From: an uncultured Chlorobiaceae bacterium
GTDB taxonomy: Bacteria; Bacteroidota; Chlorobiia; Chlorobiales; Chlorobiaceae
Direction of reading: 5' to 3'
NCBI GenBank assembly: GCA_903940125.1
Contig: CAJAJL010000036.1
Span: 1 to 61,869 of the forward strand
DNA: 61,869 nt
The notes beneath the pieces were generated by a model, which did no database searches, was not told where the DNA came from, and was given only the letters and a program-made list of their open reading frames with translations. A program made the translations under genes and the position numbers. Below, in pieces: positions 46,853 to 54,207 of this stretch (its first letter is position 1; each line of letters begins with the position of its first letter).

Positions 46853-47650
46853 TCAGCTTTGCGTATAAGTGTGGACACTGTTTTGTGCTGAAGGAAGATA
46901 GTTGACCCCGAACCAGCATACAAGCAGCACAAGAAAAGCAAGCGCCAGATACCACTGCAGCTTACTCTGGTCTATCTTGTAGCGGAATGCATGGAGGTAT
47001 CCAAGATAGGCAAGCCATGAAAGAAACGCCCATGTCTCCTTCGGATCCCATGTCCAGTAATGACCCCATGCTTCTTTCGCCCAAAGAGCGCCGAATATAA
47101 GACCGAATGTCAACAGTACAAAACCAAGCAGGGCCAGATAGTGTGAAACCGATTCGCCTGTGTGATTCCCTTTGGATCGAAGCTGCATGTAGACGTTGTG
47201 CAACGCTGTAATAGACGATGTGGCGAGCAGAACATAGCCGACCAGATATACTACGACATGCGGAACAAACCATGGACTTTGCAGCGCAGGCATAAGTGTC
47301 TTGTCAAAGACTTCGGGATGAAGTATGTTGATGGCGAGAAAAAATGCCGCGAGTGCCATACAGTAATACTTCAGCCATCCGATTTTCCAGCGGTATTCTA
47401 CAAGAAATCCGACGAGAGGGATAAGGGTAGCGTACCAAAGACGAGTTTCACCAAGTGTTCTGAGAGGAGGACGATCAAGAGCCGACCAGTAAAAAGCTAT
47501 AAACCCTGCCATTATTGCCGAACCAGCAAAAGAGAGTGCAAAAGCAGGAATTTTCAATGCAGGCGTTCGACCTGAAAAAAAACTTAGCAATGAACCAGTC
47601 GCCCAGCAGGCAATGGCAAGTTCTGCTGCAGTGTTAAAATTCACTATCAT
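46853..47650 (-). CDS. ccsA: Cytochrome c biogenesis protein CcsA/ResC (system II)
   Basis: This is the haem-handling half of the system II synthase. The 265-residue polytopic protein contains the WWD-type motif WGHYWTWDPKETWAFLSWLAYLGYLH and conserved His residues flanking it. It forms the CcsBA complex with the adjacent ResB-type protein, attaching haem to CXXCH sites outside the cell membrane. Overlap with ccsB is 4 bases, so the two are translationally coupled. It is adjacent to the cytochrome cluster whose products it must mature. Confidence 0.93.
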   Translation of the reverse strand: MIVNFNTAAELAIACWATGSLLSFFSGRTPALKIPAFALSFAGSAIMAGFIAFYWSALDRPPLRTLGETRLWYATLIPLVGFLVEYRWKIGWLKYYCMALAAFFLAINILHPEVFDKTLMPALQSPWFVPHVVVYLVGYVLLATSSITALHNVYMQLRSKGNHTGESVSHYLALLGFVLLTFGLIFGALWAKEAWGHYWTWDPKETWAFLSWLAYLGYLHAFRYKIDQSKLQWYLALAFLVLLVCWFGVNYLPSAQNSVHTYTQS

Positions 47651-48885
47651 TTTTTAACCTCGGTTCGTTTAATGCCATTCCAGAAAAAAAGGATGTTTGC
47701 CGCCATAATCATAAAAAACCCAAGATAAACTGCGGGCAGCCATGGATCATGGATAACTTCGATCAGGCTTAATTTTGACCATCGTCCAGCCTTTTCATCA
47801 TAGCCCATCTGATAGAGTTTCCATCCGATAAAATTAACAGGATGGTTTACCTCAAGATTTGCAATTGTTTCATGGCCTTTTTCATCCTGCACAGTTACTG
47901 CTGAACGGAATGATTTTGGTGTGCCTGGTACCATGATCAGATAAAAACCGTCCATTTGTGCCGCGTCAGGTTTCAGTAACGGGCTGCCTGTGCTGATCCA
48001 TGCTTCGCGCTGTGCGGAAGCTGAGTTGATCCTGACTTTTGCAAAAGGGATGCCTTTAGCACGATCTGCAGGTTGAGGTATACCATTGTTTCCAGGAAGA
48101 GCGCTGGGAAGATATTCGAGCACAAGAACCTCTATTCCCTGCCATGTTGCTGTTGTCCCCTTCCGTACTTCCAAAATGGCCTGTGACTTGTTCATGAGGA
48201 GCTTGTCGTTATGCGGGTCGTATAAGAGCAGTTGTGGAGGGTACTCTTCAAGTGAAAAGTCATGCAGAAATATAGAAAATGGCAGCTGTTGCGGTGTATC
48301 GCTATCCATAGTATACCCAAGGTTATTTGCCTTTCCTACATTAATTGGCACGACAAGACGTTGAAGGTCGGAACTTCCAAAAACTGCGCATGACAGGGCA
48401 ATCCAGAACCCGGCATGAAACAGGATGAACTGGATATTCTGTGGTTTAACAGGTATAAGTTTCCAAGAAAGAGAAATACCAAGGTTGGCAAGAAACAGCA
48501 GGACTGCTCCTGCAAAAGGCCAGCTTGAAAAAATCTGATTCAAGCCAAGCAATACCGGCAGTGAGCTTTTTGCTGAGGCCTGTTGAGGTATTACTCCACC
48601 TATCAATGAGAGCAAGGCAATTGCAAGAATCAGACAGAGGCCAAGAGGAATTCCTCCTAACCATTTGACTAAAGGAGTATTCCTTAAAACCAAACCAGTG
48701 CATAACACTATAGCAGCAAAAAGCGATAATGCTATTGCGTTGAAAGGCAGGTGAGGCATTGCAATACCGCTTCCAGAAGAAGCAATCTGAATTACAAAAC
48801 CTGCAACAACCGCAAGTGCCGTGAAAAGCGCAGATTCCCTGAACTCCCATGGAGCCTGAAACAACCGACGTCGGACAACCACCAT
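47647..48885 (-). CDS. ccsB: Cytochrome c biogenesis protein CcsB/ResB (system II)
   Basis: The 412-residue protein has the ResB layout: four membrane helices (three in the first 150 residues and one at about 380-400) and a large periplasmic domain. Features include LSLIGGVIPQQ near helix 2, FHAGFWIALSC and VNHPVNFIGWKLYQMGYD in the periplasmic part. It starts at ATG 48885. With CcsA it matures c-type cytochromes. It reads leftward from the same 1.1 kb gap that precedes cyc2, suggesting a shared control region. Confidence 0.9.
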   Translation of the reverse strand: MVVVRRRLFQAPWEFRESALFTALAVVAGFVIQIASSGSGIAMPHLPFNAIALSLFAAIVLCTGLVLRNTPLVKWLGGIPLGLCLILAIALLSLIGGVIPQQASAKSSLPVLLGLNQIFSSWPFAGAVLLFLANLGISLSWKLIPVKPQNIQFILFHAGFWIALSCAVFGSSDLQRLVVPINVGKANNLGYTMDSDTPQQLPFSIFLHDFSLEEYPPQLLLYDPHNDKLLMNKSQAILEVRKGTTATWQGIEVLVLEYLPSALPGNNGIPQPADRAKGIPFAKVRINSASAQREAWISTGSPLLKPDAAQMDGFYLIMVPGTPKSFRSAVTVQDEKGHETIANLEVNHPVNFIGWKLYQMGYDEKAGRWSKLSLIEVIHDPWLPAVYLGFFMIMAANILFFWNGIKRTEVKK

Positions 48886-49611
48886 AATGACAACCTGAAT
48901 TAACCTTTATTATAATAAATCCTTAAGCATGAGAGTACAATGCATTCAGCATGAAAACAGTATCTAAACCCAAACAATGACAAACTACTGTGCCAGATAT
49001 CAGTTAACCTAAAGTAATCGCTATTCGTTGATTACCATTTCGGTAAATAAATAAAACAGCCATGAAAAGCCCGCAAATGCTTTGAGTTGCGGGTGATTAC
49101 CATGGACTTGCAATGTGTGAAGTTTGCAAATATAACCGGGGAACAAGAGTTTAACAAATATCAGGAACTCCCATTCTTTTGTCTACATACTTTATATATG
49201 TAAAGCATGTAACTGTTAGCGGTAATATCTATAAAAATTCTATATCTCGTTTTTGTTATAGCTCAAATTACGGAACGAACATCCAGTATTTCTATTGATG
49301 AAGTTTAAAAAAAAAAAAAGCAGTTTGTTGTTTTTATTGGCTTATAATATTAAAATGGGGAGTAAATAAAAGTATAACATACCATATATCTGCTATAAGT
49401 TTTTGTGATTCGACGTGTTATATGAGCAATAATTCGCAATAATTTATTTTTTTAAATAAATATTTTAACAATTAATTAACAATCGTTATTATCAGTGAAA
49501 TTTATAAATGAAGGTTTGCTGGGCGCAGTATGATAAACATGGTTTAAGTTCGTGTAGGTATTTAGGAGGCAGGTTATCATGTACTGTATGAGCAAGGATT
49601 GTTAGTAAAGA

Positions 49612-49650
49612 ATCAAAAGTAATTTTTTTAACAAAAAATTTACTTTTGAT
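49612..49650. repeat. Inverted repeat upstream of cyc2
   Basis: ATCAAAAGTAATTTTTT and AAAAAATTTACTTTTGAT are reverse complements but for one extra T, separated by 4 bases. The stem is about 17 bp and AT-rich. It lies 365 bases before cyc2 and 760 bases before ccsB. It may be a regulatory site or a leftover terminator. Confidence 0.7.
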
Positions 49651-49704
49651 AATATTTTATACCATATTCATGGTATCTTTGATCGATACATAGCTGATTT
49701 GTTG

Positions 49705-49732
49705 TTGAGCGTTTGATTTTATTTGTTATATA
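49705..49732 (+). promoter_or_regulatory. Candidate sigma-70-type promoter for cyc2
   Basis: TTGAGC (49705-49710) and TATATA (49727-49732) are separated by 16 bp, a weak but acceptable -35/-10 pair in the reading direction of cyc2. A start near 49739 would leave an untranslated leader of about 275 bases containing the short frame at 49785. Confidence 0.3.
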
Positions 49733-49784
49733 CGTTGTAAAGGATTTCTACGTGGTGGTTTTCGATTTCCCGAGGTGAATAAAA

Positions 49785-49832
49785 ATGGCTGAAAACATTA
49801 TTAAGTCTTTCATCCCTGATTCCCTCATATAA
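49785..49832 (+). CDS. Possible 15-residue leader peptide
   Basis: A 15-codon frame (MAENIIKSFIPDSLI) has an ATG 6 bases after GAGGTGA (49772-49778), one of the better ribosome-binding sites in this gap. It lies 183 bases before cyc2 with no clear attenuator structure after it. Such frames arise by chance, so this is only a candidate. Confidence 0.25.
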   Translation: MAENIIKSFIPDSLI

Positions 49833-50015
49833 TACGTTTTGTCTTTCATACTTTCCATTTGGGATTCTACCCTTCTGGTTGTTGGTCAATCATAAGTTAT
49901 GATGCGCCTGATACTGGTGTCTTATAGCGGTTTGCGATAATAATGTATTGCCTCGGAATTTTGTGTCTCTTGTTTTAAAAAACCAATCATAACAACAAAT
50001 CAAAAGAATCGATCT

Positions 50016-51263
50016 ATGAGAAAATCGACATTTGCGTCAATTGCTTCGCTCTGTATGGTACCAGCTTTATTCTGGAGTCAGGATAGTTCAGCGGTACCGG
50101 CGTTTGCAAGAAAGTATCAGACATCATGCTACACCTGCCACTCCGGTTTCCCGAACAGGAATGCTTTTGGTGAAGCCTTCAAGAATAACGGCTACCGCTG
50201 GCCGGGTGGGGAAGAAGAAGATCATGCCAAGCAGGAACAGACAAAAATGGGCGCAGCAGGCTGGAAAGAAACTTTCCCTAACTCGCCTTGGCCTTCAGAC
50301 ATCCCGGGTTTTGCTCCATTTGCTTTGTTCGTTACAGGTCCACTGGTTAATTATGCTGATCAGGTAAAGAATAATAATGGTGTGGTAACAAAACAAGAAA
50401 CGTTATATCAGGGTGGTCCTATTGACGCTCGTATTTTGTTTGGCGGTACAATCGGAGAAAATCTCGGTGTAGTTGGCGCTATTGAAGGTTTTGTTAGGGG
50501 TGCAACAGCAACCAATCTGAGAGCAACATGGTCGTTTGCGCCTGGTGTTAACCTCGGTTTTGGTAATGGATTCAGCGCATGGACTGGTGCTGCAAGCCCA
50601 ATTTCGGTTTACACAAGTGTATTCCCTGGGTCAGGAACAAGTACAGAGTTGAATTATACTACAGGGAAGCAGGGTGGTTTCAATCTTATTGCCGGTGTAG
50701 CAAGTAAGCCTACCGATACCATATTAATACCTAACATTAATAGCGACAAGCTCGATGATACACGGTATGTTCGGGCAAAATACAAACTGTTTGGTGCAGG
50801 TCTGCTGAGCGGTGCTGGCGGTGTATATGGCAATGAGTATGTTGGTCTGGATAACAGTTTGGCTATTGGTGTGGGTCTTGTCAATGCAAATAAAGGTATC
50901 CTTGCGAGTAATTATGCGAATGAGACGTTAGTCTACGGAGCAGATATTGCCGGAAACTATGGTAGCTTTACCGCTGGTGCGGCTTACAGTAAGGATAGTG
51001 ATCTGCAGCTCAATAACTATGCTGTTGATGCAGGCTACTACGTTTATCCATGGCTTCTGGCAAGGGTAAGGTATGCTAATTTAGGAGTGGCAGGTGTTGA
51101 TTTGAACAACCCGACAGTCACAGCATCGGTAACAGCATGGCTCAGAGCTAATGTTTCTGTAGCAGCTTCGTACAAGCGTTTCACCAAGGATACGTTACCA
51201 ACATCAACGAGTGGTGAGAACAATCAAAACACCTTTACATTGACTACCGCATTTGCGTTTTAA
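50016..51263 (+). CDS. cyc2: Cyc2-like fused cytochrome c-porin, candidate outer-membrane Fe(II) oxidase
   Basis: The 415-residue protein has a signal peptide (about 1-26). A single haem-binding motif CYTCH (38-42) lies in PAFARKYQTSCYTCHSGFP, and the rest is rich in alternating polar/hydrophobic strands. The C-terminus is a Phe (TTAFAF), as in outer-membrane barrels. This is the Cyc2 arrangement: a small cytochrome domain plugging a porin of about 16 strands, which takes electrons from Fe(II) at the cell surface. Family length (about 400-450) fits. The neighbours supply the inner electron carriers. The Fe(II) substrate is inferred from the family. Confidence 0.85.
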   Translation: MRKSTFASIASLCMVPALFWSQDSSAVPAFARKYQTSCYTCHSGFPNRNAFGEAFKNNGYRWPGGEEEDHAKQEQTKMGAAGWKETFPNSPWPSDIPGFAPFALFVTGPLVNYADQVKNNNGVVTKQETLYQGGPIDARILFGGTIGENLGVVGAIEGFVRGATATNLRATWSFAPGVNLGFGNGFSAWTGAASPISVYTSVFPGSGTSTELNYTTGKQGGFNLIAGVASKPTDTILIPNINSDKLDDTRYVRAKYKLFGAGLLSGAGGVYGNEYVGLDNSLAIGVGLVNANKGILASNYANETLVYGADIAGNYGSFTAGAAYSKDSDLQLNNYAVDAGYYVYPWLLARVRYANLGVAGVDLNNPTVTASVTAWLRANVSVAASYKRFTKDTLPTSTSGENNQNTFTLTTAFAF

Positions 51264-51299
51264 TAGGTTAGCATGCTGAGGTAGCATTATGCATCAGAT

Positions 51300-51352
51300 A
51301 GAGGCAGGTTCATTCTCTTTATGGAATCGTAGAGAGAGTCTTTCCTGCCTCT
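51300..51352 (+). other. Hairpin after cyc2
   Basis: AGAGGCAGG pairs with CCTGCCTCT 36 bases later, and inner TCTCT/AGAGA segments can also pair. There is no T-run after it, so it is not a standard intrinsic terminator. It might reduce read-through into the Rieske gene or stabilise the cyc2 message. Confidence 0.5.
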
Positions 51353-51518
51353 CGCTGAGTGGTTAAAGGTGATGTTGTGTATGGTTGAGGTGTGTTAAAA
51401 AAAGGGAAATGTTATATTGCTTTTCTAAATAGTTTCCATTTTTTCAGCACGCCTTTTTTATGCGCGGTTACGGGTTTCAGTTCATTAAAGATCTCATTGA
51501 AAGCAAAAAAAAACTGCT

Positions 51519-52070
51519 ATGCAGGATGACAGAGAGCTCGTAATAGAGCAACAGGAAGAAAATGCAGGTCAGGCGGAGTCAAGCGCTCGACGGAAATTTC
51601 TGACACGGGTTGGCTGGGGCAGCCTTGTGGGGTTTCTTGCCCTGAATTCAGCGGCCTTTTTACGATTCCTTTACCCAAGAGTGCTGTTTGAACCTCCGTC
51701 ACAGTTTAAGGTCGGTTTTCCATCAGATTACCCTCCGGGAGCGGTTAATTCTCAATATCAGAGAGAGTTCAGTACATGGATTATAAGGCTGCAGGACGGC
51801 AGTTTTTTTGCTATGGAGACTAAATGCACCCATCTTGGCTGTACACCAAGCTGGATGGAGGCACAGAAGAAATTTAAATGCCCCTGTCATGGAAGCGGCT
51901 ATTATATAACAGGGTTGAATTTTGAAGGCCCTGCACCTAGGCCGATGGATCGATTTAAAATAAGTATTGCCGAAGATGGTCAGCTGCTGGTAGATAAAAC
52001 AATCAAGTATCCGGGTGTTCCTGGAAAAGAATCGAATGAGGTCTATCCTGAGAGTTTATTGAAAGTGTGA
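51519..52070 (+). CDS. Rieske iron-sulfur protein
   Basis: This is the Rieske subunit of a cytochrome bc-type complex, 183 residues. A twin-arginine motif (ARRKFLT, 23-29) precedes one membrane helix (about 33-50), so it is exported folded by Tat and stays anchored. The [2Fe-2S] ligands are in CTHLGC (Cys103, His105) and CPCHGS (Cys121, His124), with the disulfide pair Cys108/Cys123. It begins the run ferredoxin, cytochrome b, subunit IV, cytochromes c. Confidence 0.93.
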   Translation: MQDDRELVIEQQEENAGQAESSARRKFLTRVGWGSLVGFLALNSAAFLRFLYPRVLFEPPSQFKVGFPSDYPPGAVNSQYQREFSTWIIRLQDGSFFAMETKCTHLGCTPSWMEAQKKFKCPCHGSGYYITGLNFEGPAPRPMDRFKISIAEDGQLLVDKTIKYPGVPGKESNEVYPESLLKV

Positions 52071-52094
52071 TGAGTATCAGAAAACTGAAAACTA

Positions 52095-52433
52095 ATGAAT
52101 ATGGGTAGTGATGAGAATAAAGCGGCGCTTCGGAATCCATCGCCACTGCAGAAAGTTTCCGGAGCGCGTAAACGTGCGGCGGCAAGGGTTATCTCAGAGC
52201 TCTGTACAGGGTGCAGGATTTGTGTTCAAACCTGTCCCTCAAACTGTATAACAATTGTAGAGTCCGAATTGAATTTTACCGGGATCGCACAAGTGGATGA
52301 GAGTTGTACAGGCTGTAATATATGTGCCATAGATTGCCCGTGGACTGGTGTCGAGATGGTTAATCCGGACGGAACACGCAAGGATGAAGCCGAATATCTG
52401 AGGCAGTTAAAGAGGTTGCGAGGATATCAGTAA
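52095..52433 (+). CDS. Ferredoxin with two [4Fe-4S] clusters, encoded inside a bc-type operon
   Basis: The 112-residue protein has CTGCRICVQTC (Cys37/40/43/47, then Pro) and CTGCNICAIDC (Cys71/74/77/81, then Pro). These are the two four-Cys motifs of a bacterial 2[4Fe-4S] ferredoxin. The N-terminus (about 30 residues) is polar and basic, with no signal or membrane segment, so the protein is cytoplasmic. It lies between the Rieske and cytochrome b genes, an unusual place. It may bind the cytoplasmic face of the complex and pass electrons between quinone and a low-potential acceptor. This is inference. Confidence 0.88.
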   Translation: MNMGSDENKAALRNPSPLQKVSGARKRAAARVISELCTGCRICVQTCPSNCITIVESELNFTGIAQVDESCTGCNICAIDCPWTGVEMVNPDGTRKDEAEYLRQLKRLRGYQ

Positions 52434-52463
52434 ACTGTTTAGCAAATAAAATGTGACGGGACT

Positions 52464-53237
52464 ATGAAAAGCCTACCAGAGATAACTGACAAAGTGAAAA
52501 AGAATCTGATATGGAAATCCGTATTCAGACGAGATTATCGTAATACCGTAAGAGACCGTGCTCAAGCTGTTTTCGGTAACGTTTTTCTTCATCTGCACCC
52601 TGTGCAGGTACGGGAAAGCGCAGTCAAACTTCGGTTTACCTGGGGAATGGGAGGGATTACTTTTTTTGCCTTTATCATTCTTATTATTACAGGTGTTGTT
52701 TTGATGTTTTATTACCATCCTTCGATAGACCAGGCATACACTGATATCAAGGATCTTGAATTTCAGGTACCATTTGGTGTAATTCTCCGTAATCTCCATC
52801 GTTGGGGAGCTCACTTTATGGTTATTGTTGTTATGATTCACATGTTCCGGGTGTTCATGACCGGATCTTATAAAGCTCCTCGACAATTTAATTGGGGTGT
52901 TGGAGTTATTCTGCTGGTACTTACCTTTCTTTTAAGTTTTACCGGGTATCTAACACCGTGGGATCAGCTTGGGTTCTGGGCCATCACCGTTGGAACAAAT
53001 ATGGGTGCAGCGACACCATTACTTGGATATCAGGGTCCATTCAGTGAGTATCTGCATATTACACCATACAATGATGTGCGTTTTGCCCTTCTTGGCGGGG
53101 CACGGGTTGGCGGTAATGCTCTTTTAAGATCTTATATCTGGCATTGTGTTGCTATTCCTCTTGTAGCGACAATTTTAATGTTGGTTCATTTCTGGCGTGT
53201 CAGAAAAGATGGTGGAATTTCAAAACCTCAAAAATAA
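52464..53237 (+). CDS. Cytochrome b (b6-type, N-terminal half)
   Basis: The 257-residue membrane protein has four helices with the two haem b His pairs His112/His126 (LHRWGAH and MIHMFRV) and His227/His242. The second pair is 15 apart, as in b6. GYLTPWDQ (161-168) is the Qo/haem region block. The b6f-type Cys for haem ci is not present near WGMGGIT. The split between this gene and the next follows the b6 / subunit IV pattern. It forms the quinone-reactive core of the complex. Confidence 0.92.
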   Translation: MKSLPEITDKVKKNLIWKSVFRRDYRNTVRDRAQAVFGNVFLHLHPVQVRESAVKLRFTWGMGGITFFAFIILIITGVVLMFYYHPSIDQAYTDIKDLEFQVPFGVILRNLHRWGAHFMVIVVMIHMFRVFMTGSYKAPRQFNWGVGVILLVLTFLLSFTGYLTPWDQLGFWAITVGTNMGAATPLLGYQGPFSEYLHITPYNDVRFALLGGARVGGNALLRSYIWHCVAIPLVATILMLVHFWRVRKDGGISKPQK

Positions 53238-53257
53238 CAGAACGGGCATAGGCGATT

Positions 53258-54142
53258 ATGAACCCTTTTATTGAAATCATTACCCAGCCTGATAATATTG
53301 CCATTGTGATCATGGTCATTATGGTGACATTCTATATGGTTTGGGCTTTTCAGCAGGCCTTTCAGAATGACAGGCTTCTTGCGGCGGGACTTCCTGTTGA
53401 CGGCGAAAACGATAGGTTTGTTGACACATTCAAACCTCTTGTGCGCATTGAGCTGATTATTGCACTTGTCGTAATGGTTGGCCTTACGGTATGGTCTATA
53501 TTGGTTGATGCTCCGCTGGAGGAGATTGCCAACCCGACCTTAACCCCGAATCCTGCAAAGGCTCCCTGGTATTTTCTTGGCCTTCAGGAACTACTGGTCT
53601 ATTTTGATCCATGGCTTGCAGGAGTGGTGCTGCCTTCTCTGATTGTTGTCGGTCTCATTGCAATTCCCTATATCGATATAAATCCGAAGGGAAACGGCTA
53701 TTACACATTTGCAGAGAGAAAGTATTCAATAATCATTTTCTCATTTGGATTTTTTGTTCTCTGGCTGCTATTGATTGTAATCGGTGTATTTTTTAGAGGA
53801 CCGGGCTGGCTTTGGTATTGGCCCTGGCAGGAGTGGGATCATTCCAGAGTTGTTTTCGAACCTACAAAGGATTTGACGGCTCTTATAGGGATTGAGTCAA
53901 GATCTCTTGCAGGATTTATTATTGGTGCTGTAGTTGTCGGCTTTTATATGATAGCTGGCATGATTGCCCCTTACATGTACTGGAAGAAAAATAATCCTGA
54001 TCTGCTCGCACAGCTTGGGATGATCCGGTATGTAACCATTGTATTTTTATTTATAACCATGATGGCTATACCGATAAAAATGGTTCTAAGGCTGGTTTTT
54101 CTTATAAAGTATGTATGGATAACCCCGTGGTTTAGCGTTTAG
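53258..54142 (+). CDS. Subunit IV-like C-terminal half of cytochrome b
   Basis: The 294-residue protein has about six helices. The Qo-site motif is APWY (102-105, in NPAKAPWYFLGLQELL), the variant found in menaquinol-type bc complexes instead of PEWY. This fits a menaquinone-using organism. Compared with plant subunit IV (about 160 residues) it has an extra N-terminal helix and two extra C-terminal helices (about 216-240 and 257-287), which may help anchor the c-type subunits. It lies 20 bases after the b6-type gene. Confidence 0.9.
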   Translation: MNPFIEIITQPDNIAIVIMVIMVTFYMVWAFQQAFQNDRLLAAGLPVDGENDRFVDTFKPLVRIELIIALVVMVGLTVWSILVDAPLEEIANPTLTPNPAKAPWYFLGLQELLVYFDPWLAGVVLPSLIVVGLIAIPYIDINPKGNGYYTFAERKYSIIIFSFGFFVLWLLLIVIGVFFRGPGWLWYWPWQEWDHSRVVFEPTKDLTALIGIESRSLAGFIIGAVVVGFYMIAGMIAPYMYWKKNNPDLLAQLGMIRYVTIVFLFITMMAIPIKMVLRLVFLIKYVWITPWFSV

Positions 54143-54207
54143 CACTGGTCAATAAGCTCTGGTATACGGTAACAGGTCATTCTAAAAAGCCCAAAAAACT
54201 CTTGAAC

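Larger units (their letters stand above)
48886..50015. other. 1.1 kb AT-rich region between ccsBA and cyc2, no large gene
   Basis: No frame of gene-like quality is present. The region holds a 7-bp stem (CCCGCAA/TTGCGGG at 49070-49093) and a poly-A run near 49308-49320. There are two TTAACA repeats 11 bp apart at 49465 and 49476. It also holds an inverted repeat at 49612-49650, a promoter-like pair at 49705-49732 and a 15-codon frame at 49785. It probably carries the start signals of both divergent units. Confidence 0.6.

Noticed and set aside
49070-49093. Terminator or attenuator for ccsBA
   Set aside because: The 7-bp stem is followed on the minus strand by only four T residues, and no upstream transcript is evident; kept only as a weak hairpin.
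49308-49320. Poly-A run as a functional element
   Set aside because: A homopolymer in AT-rich DNA with no linked structure; nothing supports a role.
49465-49481. Pho-type operator upstream of cyc2
   Set aside because: Only two TTAACA repeats share the 11-bp spacing and no -10 box follows at the distance seen in the 58-60 kb copies.
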